A DNA stretch of 64,000 bases from positions 1 to 64,000 of the forward strand of contig JAMKCH010002959.1 of assembly GCA_023653785.1 (NCBI GenBank). The letters are read 5' to 3'. Below are positions 44,156 through 55,469 of this stretch, piece by piece. The notes under the pieces were generated by a model. That model did no database searches and had not been told where the DNA came from. It saw only the letters and a list, made by a program, of their open reading frames with translations. Every line of letters starts with the position of its first letter. The stretch's first letter is position 1. Made by a program: the position numbers and the translations under genes. This DNA comes from Ophioderma brevispina (Eukaryota > Echinodermata > Ophiuroidea > Amphilepidida > Ophiodermatidae).

Positions 44156-44410
44156 AAATTTGGCAAAACACCTAGAAAAGCTTCTTCAAAGCAACTCAAA
44201 GACCATTGATTTTTTCGATCATCGGTATTATTTAGAGCATATGCTTCATAGGGCTTATTGAGGTTGTATAGTACCAAATTAGTTGATGATTGCCAACATC
44301 GGAGGTGTTAGCATTGACCATGTGAAAACTGTCAGTAGCTATGATTGGTGTACTAAACTAGAACTGATTGTGGTTTTTCAAGAGAGATGGATATATATAT
44401 CTATATATAT

Positions 44411-44985
44411 ACACTAATCCTACGCTAGGGCGAAATTTTCTATTCAACAAGACTTTTCGTTAGGGCGAAATCTTGTTCGCCTTAACGTTATATTTTGTTT
44501 GGCTTTATTAGTCAAAAGAAATGAATATTAATTTATGCAAAGGAGAGATAATCTCATTAGCTAACAAAAGATATGAATATTAATTAATTAGGCCATAATA
44601 AGAAAGGTTAATTATAAGACAATGATCTTAATATTTTCGCCCTATGGTTCAAATCGGTCGAATATATATATATATCTAGATATATATAAATATATATATA
44701 TAGATATATATATATTACTAGATTGAACCATAGGCGAAAATTTTTAATAATACATTAGGCTATAATGAGCCTTTTTATTATGCTAAGTAATTAATATTCA
44801 TGTTCGTGGTAGGGAATGAAGATAGCTATCATTTTGCATAAAATTAATATGTCATTTCTTTTGACGGAATTAATGGAATAAAAGCGCAAACAAAGGATCA
44901 CGTTAAGGCGAATACAAAATTTCGCGCCTAAACAACTTCTATGTTTATGGAAAAAATTTCGCCCTAGGTAGGCTATAGTGAATTA
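44411..44985. mobile_element. Head-to-head palindrome, two inverted element copies around an AT core
   Basis: The left arm begins CTACGCTAGGGCGAAATTTT and contains CGCCTTAACG, TCAAAAGAAATGAATATT, GAGATAATCTCATTAGC and TTCGCCCTATGGTTC. The right arm carries the same in reverse from TTGAACCATAGGCGAAAA to TTTCGCCCTAGG. A pure A/T core (44655-44716) joins them. A third, single copy is at 45575-45860. Confidence 0.88.
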
Positions 44986-45152
44986 TATATATATATATCA
45001 CTATATCCTAAGCTAGTGCGAACTTCTTCTTAGTTACGTGGAGGAGATGGAGACCAGGACTTATCTGAGGCCATGTGTACAAAGCAAACTTAAAATCCAA
45101 AGATGAATCCAAGTCATACATAGGCCTTCGGAGGAAGGAACGTTAAAGCAGA

Positions 45153-45506
45153 TTAAAGGTGCTGGTTTCCGCCGATTTATGTGTATTGTGTTCTCTACTT
45201 GATATGAGAGCCTGGACTTGCACATACACCCCATCACGTTACCGTGGGAAACAACCTTGCGGTTTTGATGGTAGATGCAATAAAATGCATGTTGCAAAAG
45301 CCCTTCAATACTGTGCTAATATTGATGGTTAACCCCTAAAACGGCGGTTTTCTTGTTTAATTCTTGGAAATGACAGGGTTTGGCCCGGGCCTCAAATTTC
45401 AGGACACAATGAGAAAAATACAGCTTTTCATCTGATCAAAATCGAAACTAAATCCGGGTTAAATCAGGGGGGGGGTACCAACGACGATCGGAACACGCAC
45501 CTTTTA
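45153..45506 (-). mobile_element. TTAA MITE family 5, inverted copy
   Basis: TTAAAGGTGCTGGTTTCCGC at the left and CGACGATCGGAACACGCACC at the right, with CTTGATATGAGAGCCTGG and GTTACCGTGGGAAACAA inside. Confidence 0.86.
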
Positions 45507-45574
45507 CAATCACAACAAATCGTTCAAACATGATAAGTACGAGAAAAGAAACAGAACTATCCAAATAGAATAGA

Positions 45575-45860
45575 TATATAATTACGAGATTGAACATAGG
45601 GCGAAAATATTACTATTCATTAGTATAAATGGAGCCTTTCTTATTATGCCTAATTTAATAATATTCAGGTTTTTTGTTAGCTAATGAGATTATCTCTCAT
45701 TTGCATAACTTAATAGTAATTCTTTTGACGGAATTCGGATAAAGCCGTAAAACAAAAAAAAGGATAAAGTTAAGGCGAAAAAAATTTCGACCTAACGTCA
45801 AACTTATGTTTATGAATAGAAAATTTCGCCCTAGCGTTAGGATATAGTGATATAATATAT
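45575..45860 (-). mobile_element. Single copy of the palindrome element
   Basis: It runs from GATTGAACATAGGGCGAAAA to AAATTTCGCCCTAGCGTTAG, in the same orientation as the right arm of the palindrome at 44411-44985, and ends in TATAGTGATATAATATA. It defines the unit length as about 285 bases. Confidence 0.85.
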
Positions 45861-46209
45861 TATCTTTGTATCTTTTGTATCCTTTGTAATCTATAGTTTT
45901 ATCGATTTCTCTCCAACTCCAAAGATCATGTGTTTGACATTATGTGGTGTATGGAATGGTGTTGTGTGATGTGTGTTTTGATAGAAAAAAATGGAAAATT
46001 TGGACTCACCATATATCACCAGCCAGTGAAATTGTATTATCTCAGCAGGAATTTTCCCAGGGGGAAATTCCCAACGTGGGCGTTCAGCCTTCTATTGACA
46101 ACAAAAAGGTGGGCTTTCTTCCACAGGCTGAACTTCCTGTATTGCAACAGGGTCTGATTTCCTGCCTGCAAAAAAGTAACCCGCCACCGTAGTTATTTCC
46201 TCTCTTTGT

Positions 46210-47084
46210 ATGAAAAAAAACAGTAAGACAAAGTCAGAGACAAAATCGACTGCAGGCCTAGACGTAGAGATCACAATGGATAAATATAGGCATAGGATAC
46301 TATTCACTGCCATTTTTTCTATATTTTGGTTTTGTGGTCTCATGGTGGACAGTTATTATTGATTAAAGAATTTCCTAGGACTATGGCCACATCCCCATTA
46401 ATGAGACCGGGGTGAAATGATGGAAGGTGTTGCATCGCCTTTTGTCCTATGCGGCATCGTATTCTGTCAATGTTTTTGTGGGAGAAGCATATCGCCACGC
46501 AAGTGTTGAAGTTAATCATTTCATGAGGCATTTTTCCTAGCAAGCTTGCTTTTTACTTTTGATCCTGGGATGGGGGGCGGTATATTGGATTTACTCACGA
46601 TTTGAGATCAAAACACAAACACTCACAACAACATGGAAGATTAATGCAGAATACGATTATAAAACGGCACTTGCTAAACGTGTGCGCATGGATGAGATAC
46701 AGTATCATCTGAAGTGTTGTGGGGCAACTATTTTCACCTGATGGTTGCCACACCTTTTGCCGTCACGTGTGATGAGTTAGGTCAGTGCGTACCAAAATCG
46801 TGTTGTAAGACTGACTTTTCTGTTTTGTGAGGACACCCATCCAATATATCATGGATGAGGAAGAGGCAGGAAGCTCCATCTACATCAGAGGGTGCAGTGA
46901 TCCTTGCAAATATGTGGACGGAAATAACATCACCACTCACTTTCCTTATTGGAGGCTTTTCGTGGCTATAAACCTGTTCGGCGTGGTAGCACCATTACCC
47001 GTGATTAAAAAAAACGGTAATATTCCAAGGCCATCAGAAGCGCCTGGAGCCTATACTACATGTCTCACAATGCAAAAGGCCTAA
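46210..47084 (+). pseudogene. Tetraspanin of peripherin/ROM1 type, intronless and frame-shifted
   Basis: From ATG at 46210 the frame gives DKYRHRILFTAIFSIFWFCG (first membrane segment) to a TGA at 46360. Shifted frames then give a second membrane-like segment (ASPFVLCGIVFC), SMFLWEKHIATQVLKLIIS, a third segment (LGWGAVYWIYSRFE), then MDEIQYHLKCCG. The CCG motif is followed in another frame by CDELGQCVPKSCCKTD, then TPIQYIMDEEEAG and IYIRGC, and a fourth hydrophobic stretch. KCCG, SCC and [LI]RGC are the large-loop cysteine motifs of the peripherin-2/ROM-1 branch, which shapes photoreceptor or other curved membranes. At least four frame changes and no introns suggest a retro-pseudogene or a poorly called gene. 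Confidence 0.75.
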
Positions 47085-47599
47085 CATTTCCACATTTGGG
47101 GACGGGGACGGGTCTAGACATCGCAACTTCACAATGGAAAACTGTAATTGAACTTTATCTAGGTGAGATGGGGTGAATACATCGAAATGAAGGCCAACTT
47201 CAATGGATTATAATACAATGAGTAATGATATTGTGTAACATCTTCTGGAGGAAAAGAGCTTTTCAGCAAACCCCGAGAGGACTGTGCTTGTTACCAAATC
47301 ATATTTTTCGCCACAATGTGGAGTAAAATTCAGAGATTGGGGACAGTGCAAGGGGTTGCGTTTTATCTTGCGCCAAGTGGGAGTCAATAGACCTGTTATT
47401 TAGATTTGTGCACCTATTATTCTAAAGGGGTCTTTTTGTCATTGTATTAAATCTGACATTTTACATTTGACCCCTGCTTTTAAAGCCAGACACTACATAC
47501 ACCTGCATGGGATATTAAACATCCCATCGAGTAGATTTCCGGTAAAATGTCAAAAAAACCCCCAGGTTACTTCGACGACGAATGCTTGCTATGAGCCTA

Positions 47600-48130
47600 G
47601 GACTTTACTCGAATGGGTTCACTAGAAAAATCTTTGGGGGTTAACCTTACCAAGCCTGGGTCACACCCTAGTTACAAGGGTCCTGGTGGTGACCCTTATA
47701 TTTAAGAAAATTAAAAGGGTAAGATTGTTCATGTTTATGCAAGAACAATGTGTCCGAGGCAAGTAAAACATGAATAACTGGGCGAGGGCGAAGCCGGAGA
47801 CCCATTGATTCAAATGTTTTTTACTGCCATTATGCGGCAGAACATGGACATCACACCCTTTGATTCATTCATATACCCAAATAAATTGAAATAACAGAAA
47901 AAAAAAATGCAATTTCTTACTAAAAACGTAAGTTGTTTACGTCTTTACAGCGCACGCCCTGTCGTTTCCTCCACATAAATTTTAGCGCGTTGCACCTTTA
48001 GTGATGCGTGACACGACGCCGAAAAGAATGTTTCGCGTTGCATCACGCACTAGAGCGCAATTGGACCCATTATCGGAGAATAATGGGCAGTAAAACTAAC
48101 CAATCAAGAGCACACTTTGAATAAGGGGCA
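47600..48130. repeat. Probable decayed inverted-repeat element
   Basis: TTTTACTGCC.ATTATGC on the left has an inverted counterpart ATAATGGGCAGTAAAAC at 48080. GGGCGAAGCCGGAGACCC and GCACTAGAGCGCAATTGGACC lie between them. Ends uncertain. Confidence 0.35.
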
Positions 48131-48139
48131 GTAAAGGTA

Positions 48140-49602
48140 ATAGAATAACCAGAAAAACAGATGGATGGTACCATATTTAGACCAGGATCTGTTAATATGG
48201 ATACTCTATCTGAGACAGACCTATTCAAAATGGACACTCTAACAGACTGGGGCCAAGCCCAAATAACTACCATTGGAATCTAGGGATTTTAAGTCCATTG
48301 AGCGATTAGCTTGATTTTATGGGCTGTTGTTCTCTTTTGGCGCCCATGATATCAAAACCAAAAATCATCATGTATCTGTAATTTATAGTATTATATCTGA
48401 TGGCTGAAAAGTTAAATACTAGATTTGATGCCCTATGTGAAACTGACAGGCCGGGTTGATTTTGATACTCTATATTGCAGGTCTCGAGACCTGCCCAGGT
48501 TTCGCATTGTTGTAATGTGTGGTACCCGAACAGAATAACACTTCCCCCCCCCCGGGTAAAAAGTGCTCTAAAATTCGCCAGTAGCTGGGCAGGGCTGGGG
48601 GGTTGGAGCCAAGGTGTGGGAGTACCCTTGGGGGATGCGCTAAGCAAAGTGTATGCCTCGCAGCTATGGAAAGGATGGAAGCTTTGATGGTACACCAAGA
48701 AAAAAATGTACTCGACCATTGTGGACAGACTTTGGTGGAATATTGCTTTTATAGTTGATATTGTAAATAAACATTTTGAGATTTTAAAATTAGTCAAATT
48801 TTCCATCCAAATCTTGTGCTAATTGTGAGATATTAAGAGACTTCATCTGATTGATTGCCAATTTCGTTTATTACCTATATAGTAAGTATAGTAGGCCAAG
48901 TGTATCAGAATTCATGTTTGTAATACAGCCAATTTATTTGCGGCTACAGTACTAAATGCTTCATTTTTCACATGCGGTTGAGAAGGTGTCAGAATTTATT
49001 ATTTTTAATTTAAATTTAACTGTGGTGATTGATATTGTGTTGGAATACAGGCTTTTGTTAATGCTAAAAGGGTGGCCTTGAGAATCACATCAGTAAAAAC
49101 AGAAATGATATAATTGCTGTGGGGCAGGAGATTCCCTGTTATGTCTAAATCATCAAGAACTTAGGACCTGACTGTGCAAGTGGAATACAGAGAAAGTCAA
49201 TCTAGAGGGAAGAAAAATTACCCAAGTCATACCACCAGAGGGGGCAAAATGTGTTTCTCGCGTGATTTGAAGTTTGGAACTTGACGATAATGTAGATGTT
49301 GTCCCTGGCACATGAGAAAATTGCAAATTTAAATTTATTCTTGCCCAAATTAGGCTGATGTGAAAATGGTGAGCTCCCCTGTAGCGGATTGAAAATACAT
49401 ATTTTGCTCCATATCGTCCCCCTTTTTTGAGCCAAAGGGCCCACTCCCCTGGTCAGTACGCCATTGGAAGGGCGGGCGGATGACTTCTAAGAATGAGAGT
49501 GATGAGGGAAAGTTCAAGAAGCGCTGTCTGTCAAAGGAAGGCCCTCGCCTGGTTCTGACATTTTGAACTATAGTAGAAAAGGATTTCCCAGATCATTTCT
49601 TC
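48140..49602. other. Gene-free stretch
   Basis: The longest frame (minus strand, 48306-48806, 166 codons) has no recognisable domain, no splice context and passes through a C/G run. I do not call it a gene. No paired inverted ends were found. Confidence 0.4.
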
Positions 49603-50065
49603 TTAAAGCGGCACTGACACATTTTCAAAAAAATAAGAAATTCTTCAATTTGCTCGGCAAATGATTATTCTAGGACATTGGAAAAATAGAAATATATATT
49701 TACAACTGTATAATAAAATGCCCCAAAACAGATAGGGGAAATTAATAAGAGGCTAAAGACATCCAGGGAACGTTTTAAGGTTGTCGTAAAACTTTTTAAT
49801 CACAAATGATCTATTACATGATCTCATAGACCGTACTATTGATATTACAACCACCAAAAGGTCACATGCCATGGAGAACCACTCTAGCTTGGTTTCTCTG
49901 GTTTAAACGTCATTTCCACATCGTCTGCTGAATTAATGGCCGGTGACAGTATTTAAATTCATTCTTTTTACCCATAAGCGCGCTTATTTGGGCTTAATAA
50001 TTCAGGCGAGAGCTAAAAGTTAGAGGGCCCAATGTTTTTGAAATGTGCTCAGTGTTACTCTTTAA
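49603..50065. mobile_element. TTAA-flanked MITE, family 6 (GGCACTGACACATTTTCAAA ends)
   Basis: The left end TTAAAGCGGCACTGACACAT and the right end ATGTGCTCAGTGTTACTCTTTAA are inverted with small indels and followed inward by CAAAAA/TTTTTG. 463 bases, no coding capacity, single copy in the window. Confidence 0.78.
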
Positions 50066-50689
50066 AGTACAGGAGGAGATTTTTGTAGGATACAAATTTA
50101 TCTCAAATTGCATTGGATCGATTGTAGACCCAACCTTTTTTTTTGTTAAAAAACCAAAAAAAAAAAAGTTTCGGAATATTTATTGGACAAAGAGTACAAA
50201 ACGAAACAGTAAACCTTGTTTTGAACTGCTGGACCAACATAATTTTTCCCCATAAAAACCATGCTTGACTTTATGTTGTGCACGACGAAAGTACTAAATC
50301 ATCATTCTTATTGCATACAAAAAGACGGCGGATTCGGCTGATTCACTTCAGGTGTCACGACCTTATTAAATTGGGAATCATTCAAACTATGCAACAACCC
50401 GAGTTTCGAAATAAAAATTGGGGGGCTTCTTTGGCAAATTTCCTCACGTTCTGCTTTAACCTAAAACTGGATATCTTTAGATCTTCTTTCCGTCTATACT
50501 GATCAACAGCTTGAATTCATCATAAACAAGTGACTCAAGCTTGAGACCATGTTATCACAATGAGGCCGTCTAAACATGACAGGTCTGTAGGCTTAGTGAA
50601 CAAGGCGAAAGTGGAAGCGGAAAGTGTTAGTGAATTCGGCAGCCTCAAGGAAATATACCAAGGTTTGTGAGACTAGGTTGGTATAAAAA

Positions 50690-52117
50690 CATTTTTAAGA
50701 TGCATCTAATTTGTTGCTGGCCATCTTAATTCAAAATGGCAGCATGTTGAATAATTATCCTTTGGCCTGTATTCTGACCTTATTAATAAACATTCACGCC
50801 TGATACTGAGGTTTTTAGTTGCATCTAATTTCATTTGGCGCCATCTTGGCAAGAGTTCCATAAGTACCCTCTGAAGTTGACATGTAACAAATTCTTTTTT
50901 AGTTTGGGCTTAGGGTAGGGTAGTGTAGTGTAGCGCCATAAATAAAAAAGAATTGTTTCTGCACAAATTAAAGGGGGTTATCTGTGTACATATGAACTCT
51001 TTCGTTCATCTTGAATTCAACATGGCGCCACTGTTTAATATAACTTTGTAGCCGACTTTTAAATAACAAACAGCGCTAAAAACTTGAAACAGCGCGCAAG
51101 TTCGATGTAAGAGAAGATATCAGAGCTCCCACAACAATCGCAGTAATTGCTTACCACTGGAGATTTTGTAGTTATGTGATCGTTAGAGATAAACATTCTT
51201 AAATGCAAGTTTGTGATCATAATACTGTAATTTAGCCATGTTTCAATTCTAACGATTCACATCGGAAAAGTACAAAACCTCCATTCGCGAGCAATGCAAT
51301 ATTTCTCTATCCATGTTTTTGATACTGAGGTTTCTATATAAACCATAATGGAGTGAAATTTTAAACTTTAACTATACTTAGTTATCAGGTAGACAAGTAT
51401 TGTATATTTGTTATAAAGAGCAATGGCACATTTGAAAAATAGTTGCCGCCCTCAAAGAATTATTCAAAATCGATATTTTTGCATGGTTGTAAGGCTTTTA
51501 TATACAAAGCCCTCACCCTGAAATGATAAGACCAATCAGCTTCCTTATGGGTAAACAGAACGATTTGATTATAATTAACGTCGCCGGCGAGTTAAAATTC
51601 AGCAGACGACGAAAAAATGGAGTTAACACAAGACACGCACGCCGTTATGCATGTTTTCCCCACGCTATGCAAATGTTTGATCGGTCTATAAACCTTTGTG
51701 GTGTTAATATCAGTGGGTACGAGTCAAAAAAATTCAGGTAATTACACATTTGGTGATTTAAAGTTATGGAAAAACTAAAAAGTTGGCTCCAAATTACCTG
51801 GTCTTTATCCTCATTCAATGTCCCTATATCTATTTGGGGTATGTTATTTTTATGGGTAAAAATAGATCTCTGTTCTTCCAATGGCCTAGACTATCATTTG
51901 AGCGCAAATTGAAGAAGTCATTTGTTGTTGAAAATGTGCTGGAGATGGCCAGCGCACGATTCATTGTTGAAAAAAATGTGCATTGGCGGATCGAACACTA
52001 GGGACATTCGTATTACTAGCACAACGCTCGTGAGAAGTTGCAATGATTCATTGGTGGCCATCTTGAATTCAATATGGCTGGCATGTGGTTCTTAAATTCA
52101 TTTGGCCGTATCTTGAA
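50690..52117. repeat. Stretch with recurrent CATCTTGAATTCAA words, otherwise gene-free
   Basis: GCCATCTTAATTCAAAATGG (50730), CATCTTGAATTCAACATGG (51008), GCCATCTTGAATTCAATATGG (52059) and CGTATCTTGAATTTG (52110) recur. TAGATGCATCTAATTT-type words occur at about 50700 and 50820. Probably termini of eroded elements. No exon supported. Confidence 0.5.
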
Positions 52118-53103
52118 TTTGAACAAGGCGAACTCGTCTTTACGACGCGATGGCGTAATGTATGTCCCCGCCGAATGTCGCGATCACTAACATGCGATTT
52201 AAATCCACTACAACACCCCACCCCCCTCCCCACAAACCCAGCAACACCCCATCTAATCCCAAACACCCTGCAAAAACCCCACCCCTCCCAACACCCACCC
52301 TCAAAACCCTGCAACACCCACCCCCCTCACCAACACCTCACAACTCCCCAACAACCCAAAACTCCCCAACCCCACCCCCTCCCCAACACCTCTGCAACAC
52401 CCACCCCACCCCAACACCCGCAATACCCCAGCTCCTTCCCATCAACCCGCAATACCCCACTCCCTCCCCCTATGGCATAGTAGTCTCATTGTAGCGAAGG
52501 AATTTGCTATTCCAATGTACGTTCAGAAACCAGCAATTACGCAATTTAATTAGGCTCATTGCATGCCTAAGCCGGCTGGCCGCAGATATCACATACTTTC
52601 AAATTGCAAATAAAGATGTGCCCATGATACGCTTTCAGCAGGAAGGAATTTTGAGGTATCCAATGTAGAGTTGTCAAAAATATAGCAATTACGATGATTT
52701 TGCATATTAATTAGCCATTTGCATACTCAATTCGCCCAAAAAATACGCCACAACTGTAATCAGGTCGAAAAATCTTCAGCCCGCTTCCTTCCACCAAAGT
52801 TACATCATTATATGCCCTTACGGAACTCCAGAAAACTTGTAAAGGCTTGCAGGGAACATTTTCGATAAATGAGGCAAAATCAGATATTAATTAGGCATAT
52901 TTAAAGCCCAATCTAATCAGGTAAAGAAAACTCAGCCACCCGCTTCTTTCCACCAAGTTACATCATTGGTGCCCTGTGGAATCCAGATAAATCGATACAC
53001 AATCATGGGTTAACATTTTTAGCAAGACGGACGGACGAAAGGACGGACGAGACGGACGCTGCTCATTGTATAGGGTCCCCGTTCGAACTCGTTCGGGGGG
53101 ACA
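52118..53103 (-). mobile_element. TGTCCCC element, copy C (inverted)
   Basis: Read on the minus strand it begins TTGTCCCCCCGAACGAGTTC, passes a GTCC run and the same body blocks as copies A and B (ACAAGTTTTCTGGAGTTCC, GCTAATTAATATGCAAAATC), then the G-rich tail, and ends CATTCGGCGGGGACATAC. It is outside the duplicated block and independently confirms the element's organisation. Confidence 0.82.
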
Positions 53104-53579
53104 AACAAACTGGGCTATAAATGGTGGGAATACTCATGTTTGTGATACTGGGGTTACACAATTTCCTGTCACTAAGTTGATACTAGTTTACTGCACTGAT
53201 CAAGACAGGGAAAAAAAATTACCCTTCCTTAGTAAAAAGACATGCGTTATGTTTACTCAACTTTGATAAGATTTATTGATAAAAAAAGGATTGTTACCTT
53301 TTTAATCAACACTGCCAACTGATGGGAGAAGGGATATTCTCTCACCAATCGTGACAATAGTTTTATTAATCTTAACATTTATGGCTGACCTACTGCAAAA
53401 ACCCAACAAAGGTCCATTTTCAGGTCCATTCTATCTTCTTTGATTGTGAAAGGTTTGTCGCCATATTAATTTGTCTGCTATTACATGGGATTGCATGTCT
53501 ACTAAGTCACATCTGATCAAAATTACTCTTGATGTCCATTAATATTCTTCCATGTTAATATAAACCAGATCTTATGCTA

Positions 53580-53995
53580 TTAAAGCAATAATAGTAAAAG
53601 CACATTTTTTGAAGAGCGCCCCCAATGTGTCAAAAATGGAGGAGTTTTACAGTGCATTGGTGACTGGCTAGTAAAACATACCTGTGAATGGGTAAGATCG
53701 AAAAGTCTATGTGTCGCAAAAGTTAGGGATTTTGTAATTCGAATAATTAATATCGGAGATCTATGATAATAATTACGGCTGCTGGATGGAGGAAACGACT
53801 TTCCAGTGTGAAATAGTCGGGAAATAACGCCATGTACATATCTACGTCATCCATTGGTTATTGAATTGGTTCAGGCAAGTCAAGGTTAGTGGTCATTTTA
53901 GTCTTGGGGTGGACTATTTTAATTCATGGAGGACATAAACTTGCATTTCCAGCTCTGCCGTTAATACAATCTATAGGATCCAATTCTAACAAGGC
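53580..53995 (-). mobile_element. MITE family 7, right-truncated inverted copy
   Basis: TTAAAGCAATAATAGTAAAA then GCACATTTTTTGAAGAGCGC matches the family terminus. The interior (TATGTGTCGCAAAAG, GCATTTCCAGCTCTGCCG, ATAGGATCC) follows 38372-38838 in reverse. The distal terminus is missing. Confidence 0.8.
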
Positions 53996-54319
53996 GGTTC
54001 TCGAACCCAAAGGTCCCGCCCGTCGCACGATAGTTAATGGAGGGAAATATAATTTAAGATCACAGGAGAATTGTGATGGAAATGTTCTCAACACCACGTG
54101 CAGGCGCTGCCATAGCGTTGCAATTGGACGGTATAAATGGTGACTACATTGACCATACAATTATTTTAGTGTTTACTTAGATGACCCCTATTCGTTCGTT
54201 CGTGTCCACAAGTCATTGTAATGGCTTGTGGCGATGGTGTCAGGATTGTTCAACTGTGTAAGCTGATTCGGGCCGGTGTGTATCTATGCTACGCGATCCT
54301 AAAATGGCCGTTGTTTTTT

Positions 54320-54690
54320 TTTTAAATGGGGGCGGATTGGGAACGTCAGGGGTTTACACCCCTAGTCTTATTCGCACTGACGCGATGTCATGTACAGTTG
54401 TGGACTGTATGTACACGGGAACGACGGCTTAACGTCCCTCCGAAGGGACGGGATGCTTTCACTGATGCATTTGCCCAATTCCTAGTGAAACATGGAGGAG
54501 GAGAGCGGTTATTCTGTATTTAATCAATAGCTATGTATACAGATTAAAACCAGAATTGAGCACCGAGTGAATCCAGCAAGTGACGGCCCCACCGCTCGAT
54601 TCGAACACGCAGGCAGGGATTTGTTTGGTATATTTGCGCCATAGGTAAGCACCCCAACCACTAGACCCCGCTCTCCACCTACTTGAACTT
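54320..54690 (-). mobile_element. tRNA-derived SINE with conserved central block
   Basis: On the minus strand the head carries GGTCTAGTGGTTGGGG (A box) and TGTTCGAATCGAG (B box). The body continues to GGGACGTTAAGCCGTCG and TTCCCGTGTACATAC. The GGGACGTTAA.CCG...TCCCGTGT block is, from memory, common in SINEs of marine invertebrates. The 3' end is not precisely placed. Confidence 0.75.
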
Positions 54691-54769
54691 GAAATGAACT
54701 TCACAATTTTCGGTTTCGAAATGGGGACCACATCACAAAGTTTCATGACCTACCACACGTTGAGTTAGT

Positions 54770-55460
54770 TGACCTTGAAAACCCTGCGACCTTGAAAATG
54801 ACCTTCAAAAATTTCGGCAATGAATGCGTACTACACCATCCGTTGTCATTGACATAATACCATGTGTATGGGTTTGACCTTAGATGACCCCACAGGACCT
54901 TCAAATGACCATCAAGATGGTTGGCAATGAATGCTGACCACACCCACCAAGTTCATATCCTACCACAATTGACAAGGGCTGGGGGGGGGCTATAGCAATT
55001 TAATTCCATTGACCTTGAAGGACCCCACATGACCTTGAATGACCTTCAATGTTTGGCAATGAATGTTGACCACAAACAACCAAGTTTTATCATCCTACCA
55101 ATTTGACAAGGCTTTAGCAAATTTAATCCCATTTGACCTTGAGACCCTGGCATGAACCTTCAAAAATTGTGGCACTGAATGTTGACCACACCCAGGAAGT
55201 TTCATCATGTCTGCCACCATCGCCAGGGCTTATAGCAATTTAATTCCCATTTTTTGACCACAAGTTCGACCTTTGATCCTATTGCCATGCACCCACCTCC
55301 GAACTCTCACCACCGTCTACTGGGGTGACATCTATGTTGCGAAGCTGGACACCCATACTTAGCTTAGATCAAAGATATCGTGTTTACAAGGCTTCTAAAC
55401 AATATATCCTATTTTGACCAAATTTGACCCTATTTTGACCATATTTGACCGATGTCACAT
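54770..55460 (+). repeat. TGACCTT tandem array, about 110-140-base units
   Basis: Four to five units repeat GACCTTGA..ACCC, TGACCTTCAAAAAT, GGCAATGAATG.TGACCACA and AAGTTTCATCATCCTACCA. Unit lengths vary by indels. Minus-strand frames in it repeat the same peptide, consistent with a repeat rather than a gene. Confidence 0.85.
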
Positions 55461-55469
55461 GACCCACTT

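Noticed and set aside
48306..48806. 166-codon minus-strand frame
   Set aside because: No recognisable domain, no splice context, overlaps a shorter opposite frame and a C/G run; length alone is compatible with chance.
54743..54943. Minus-strand frame with repeated peptide
   Set aside because: Falls in the TGACC tandem array; the repeat unit explains it.
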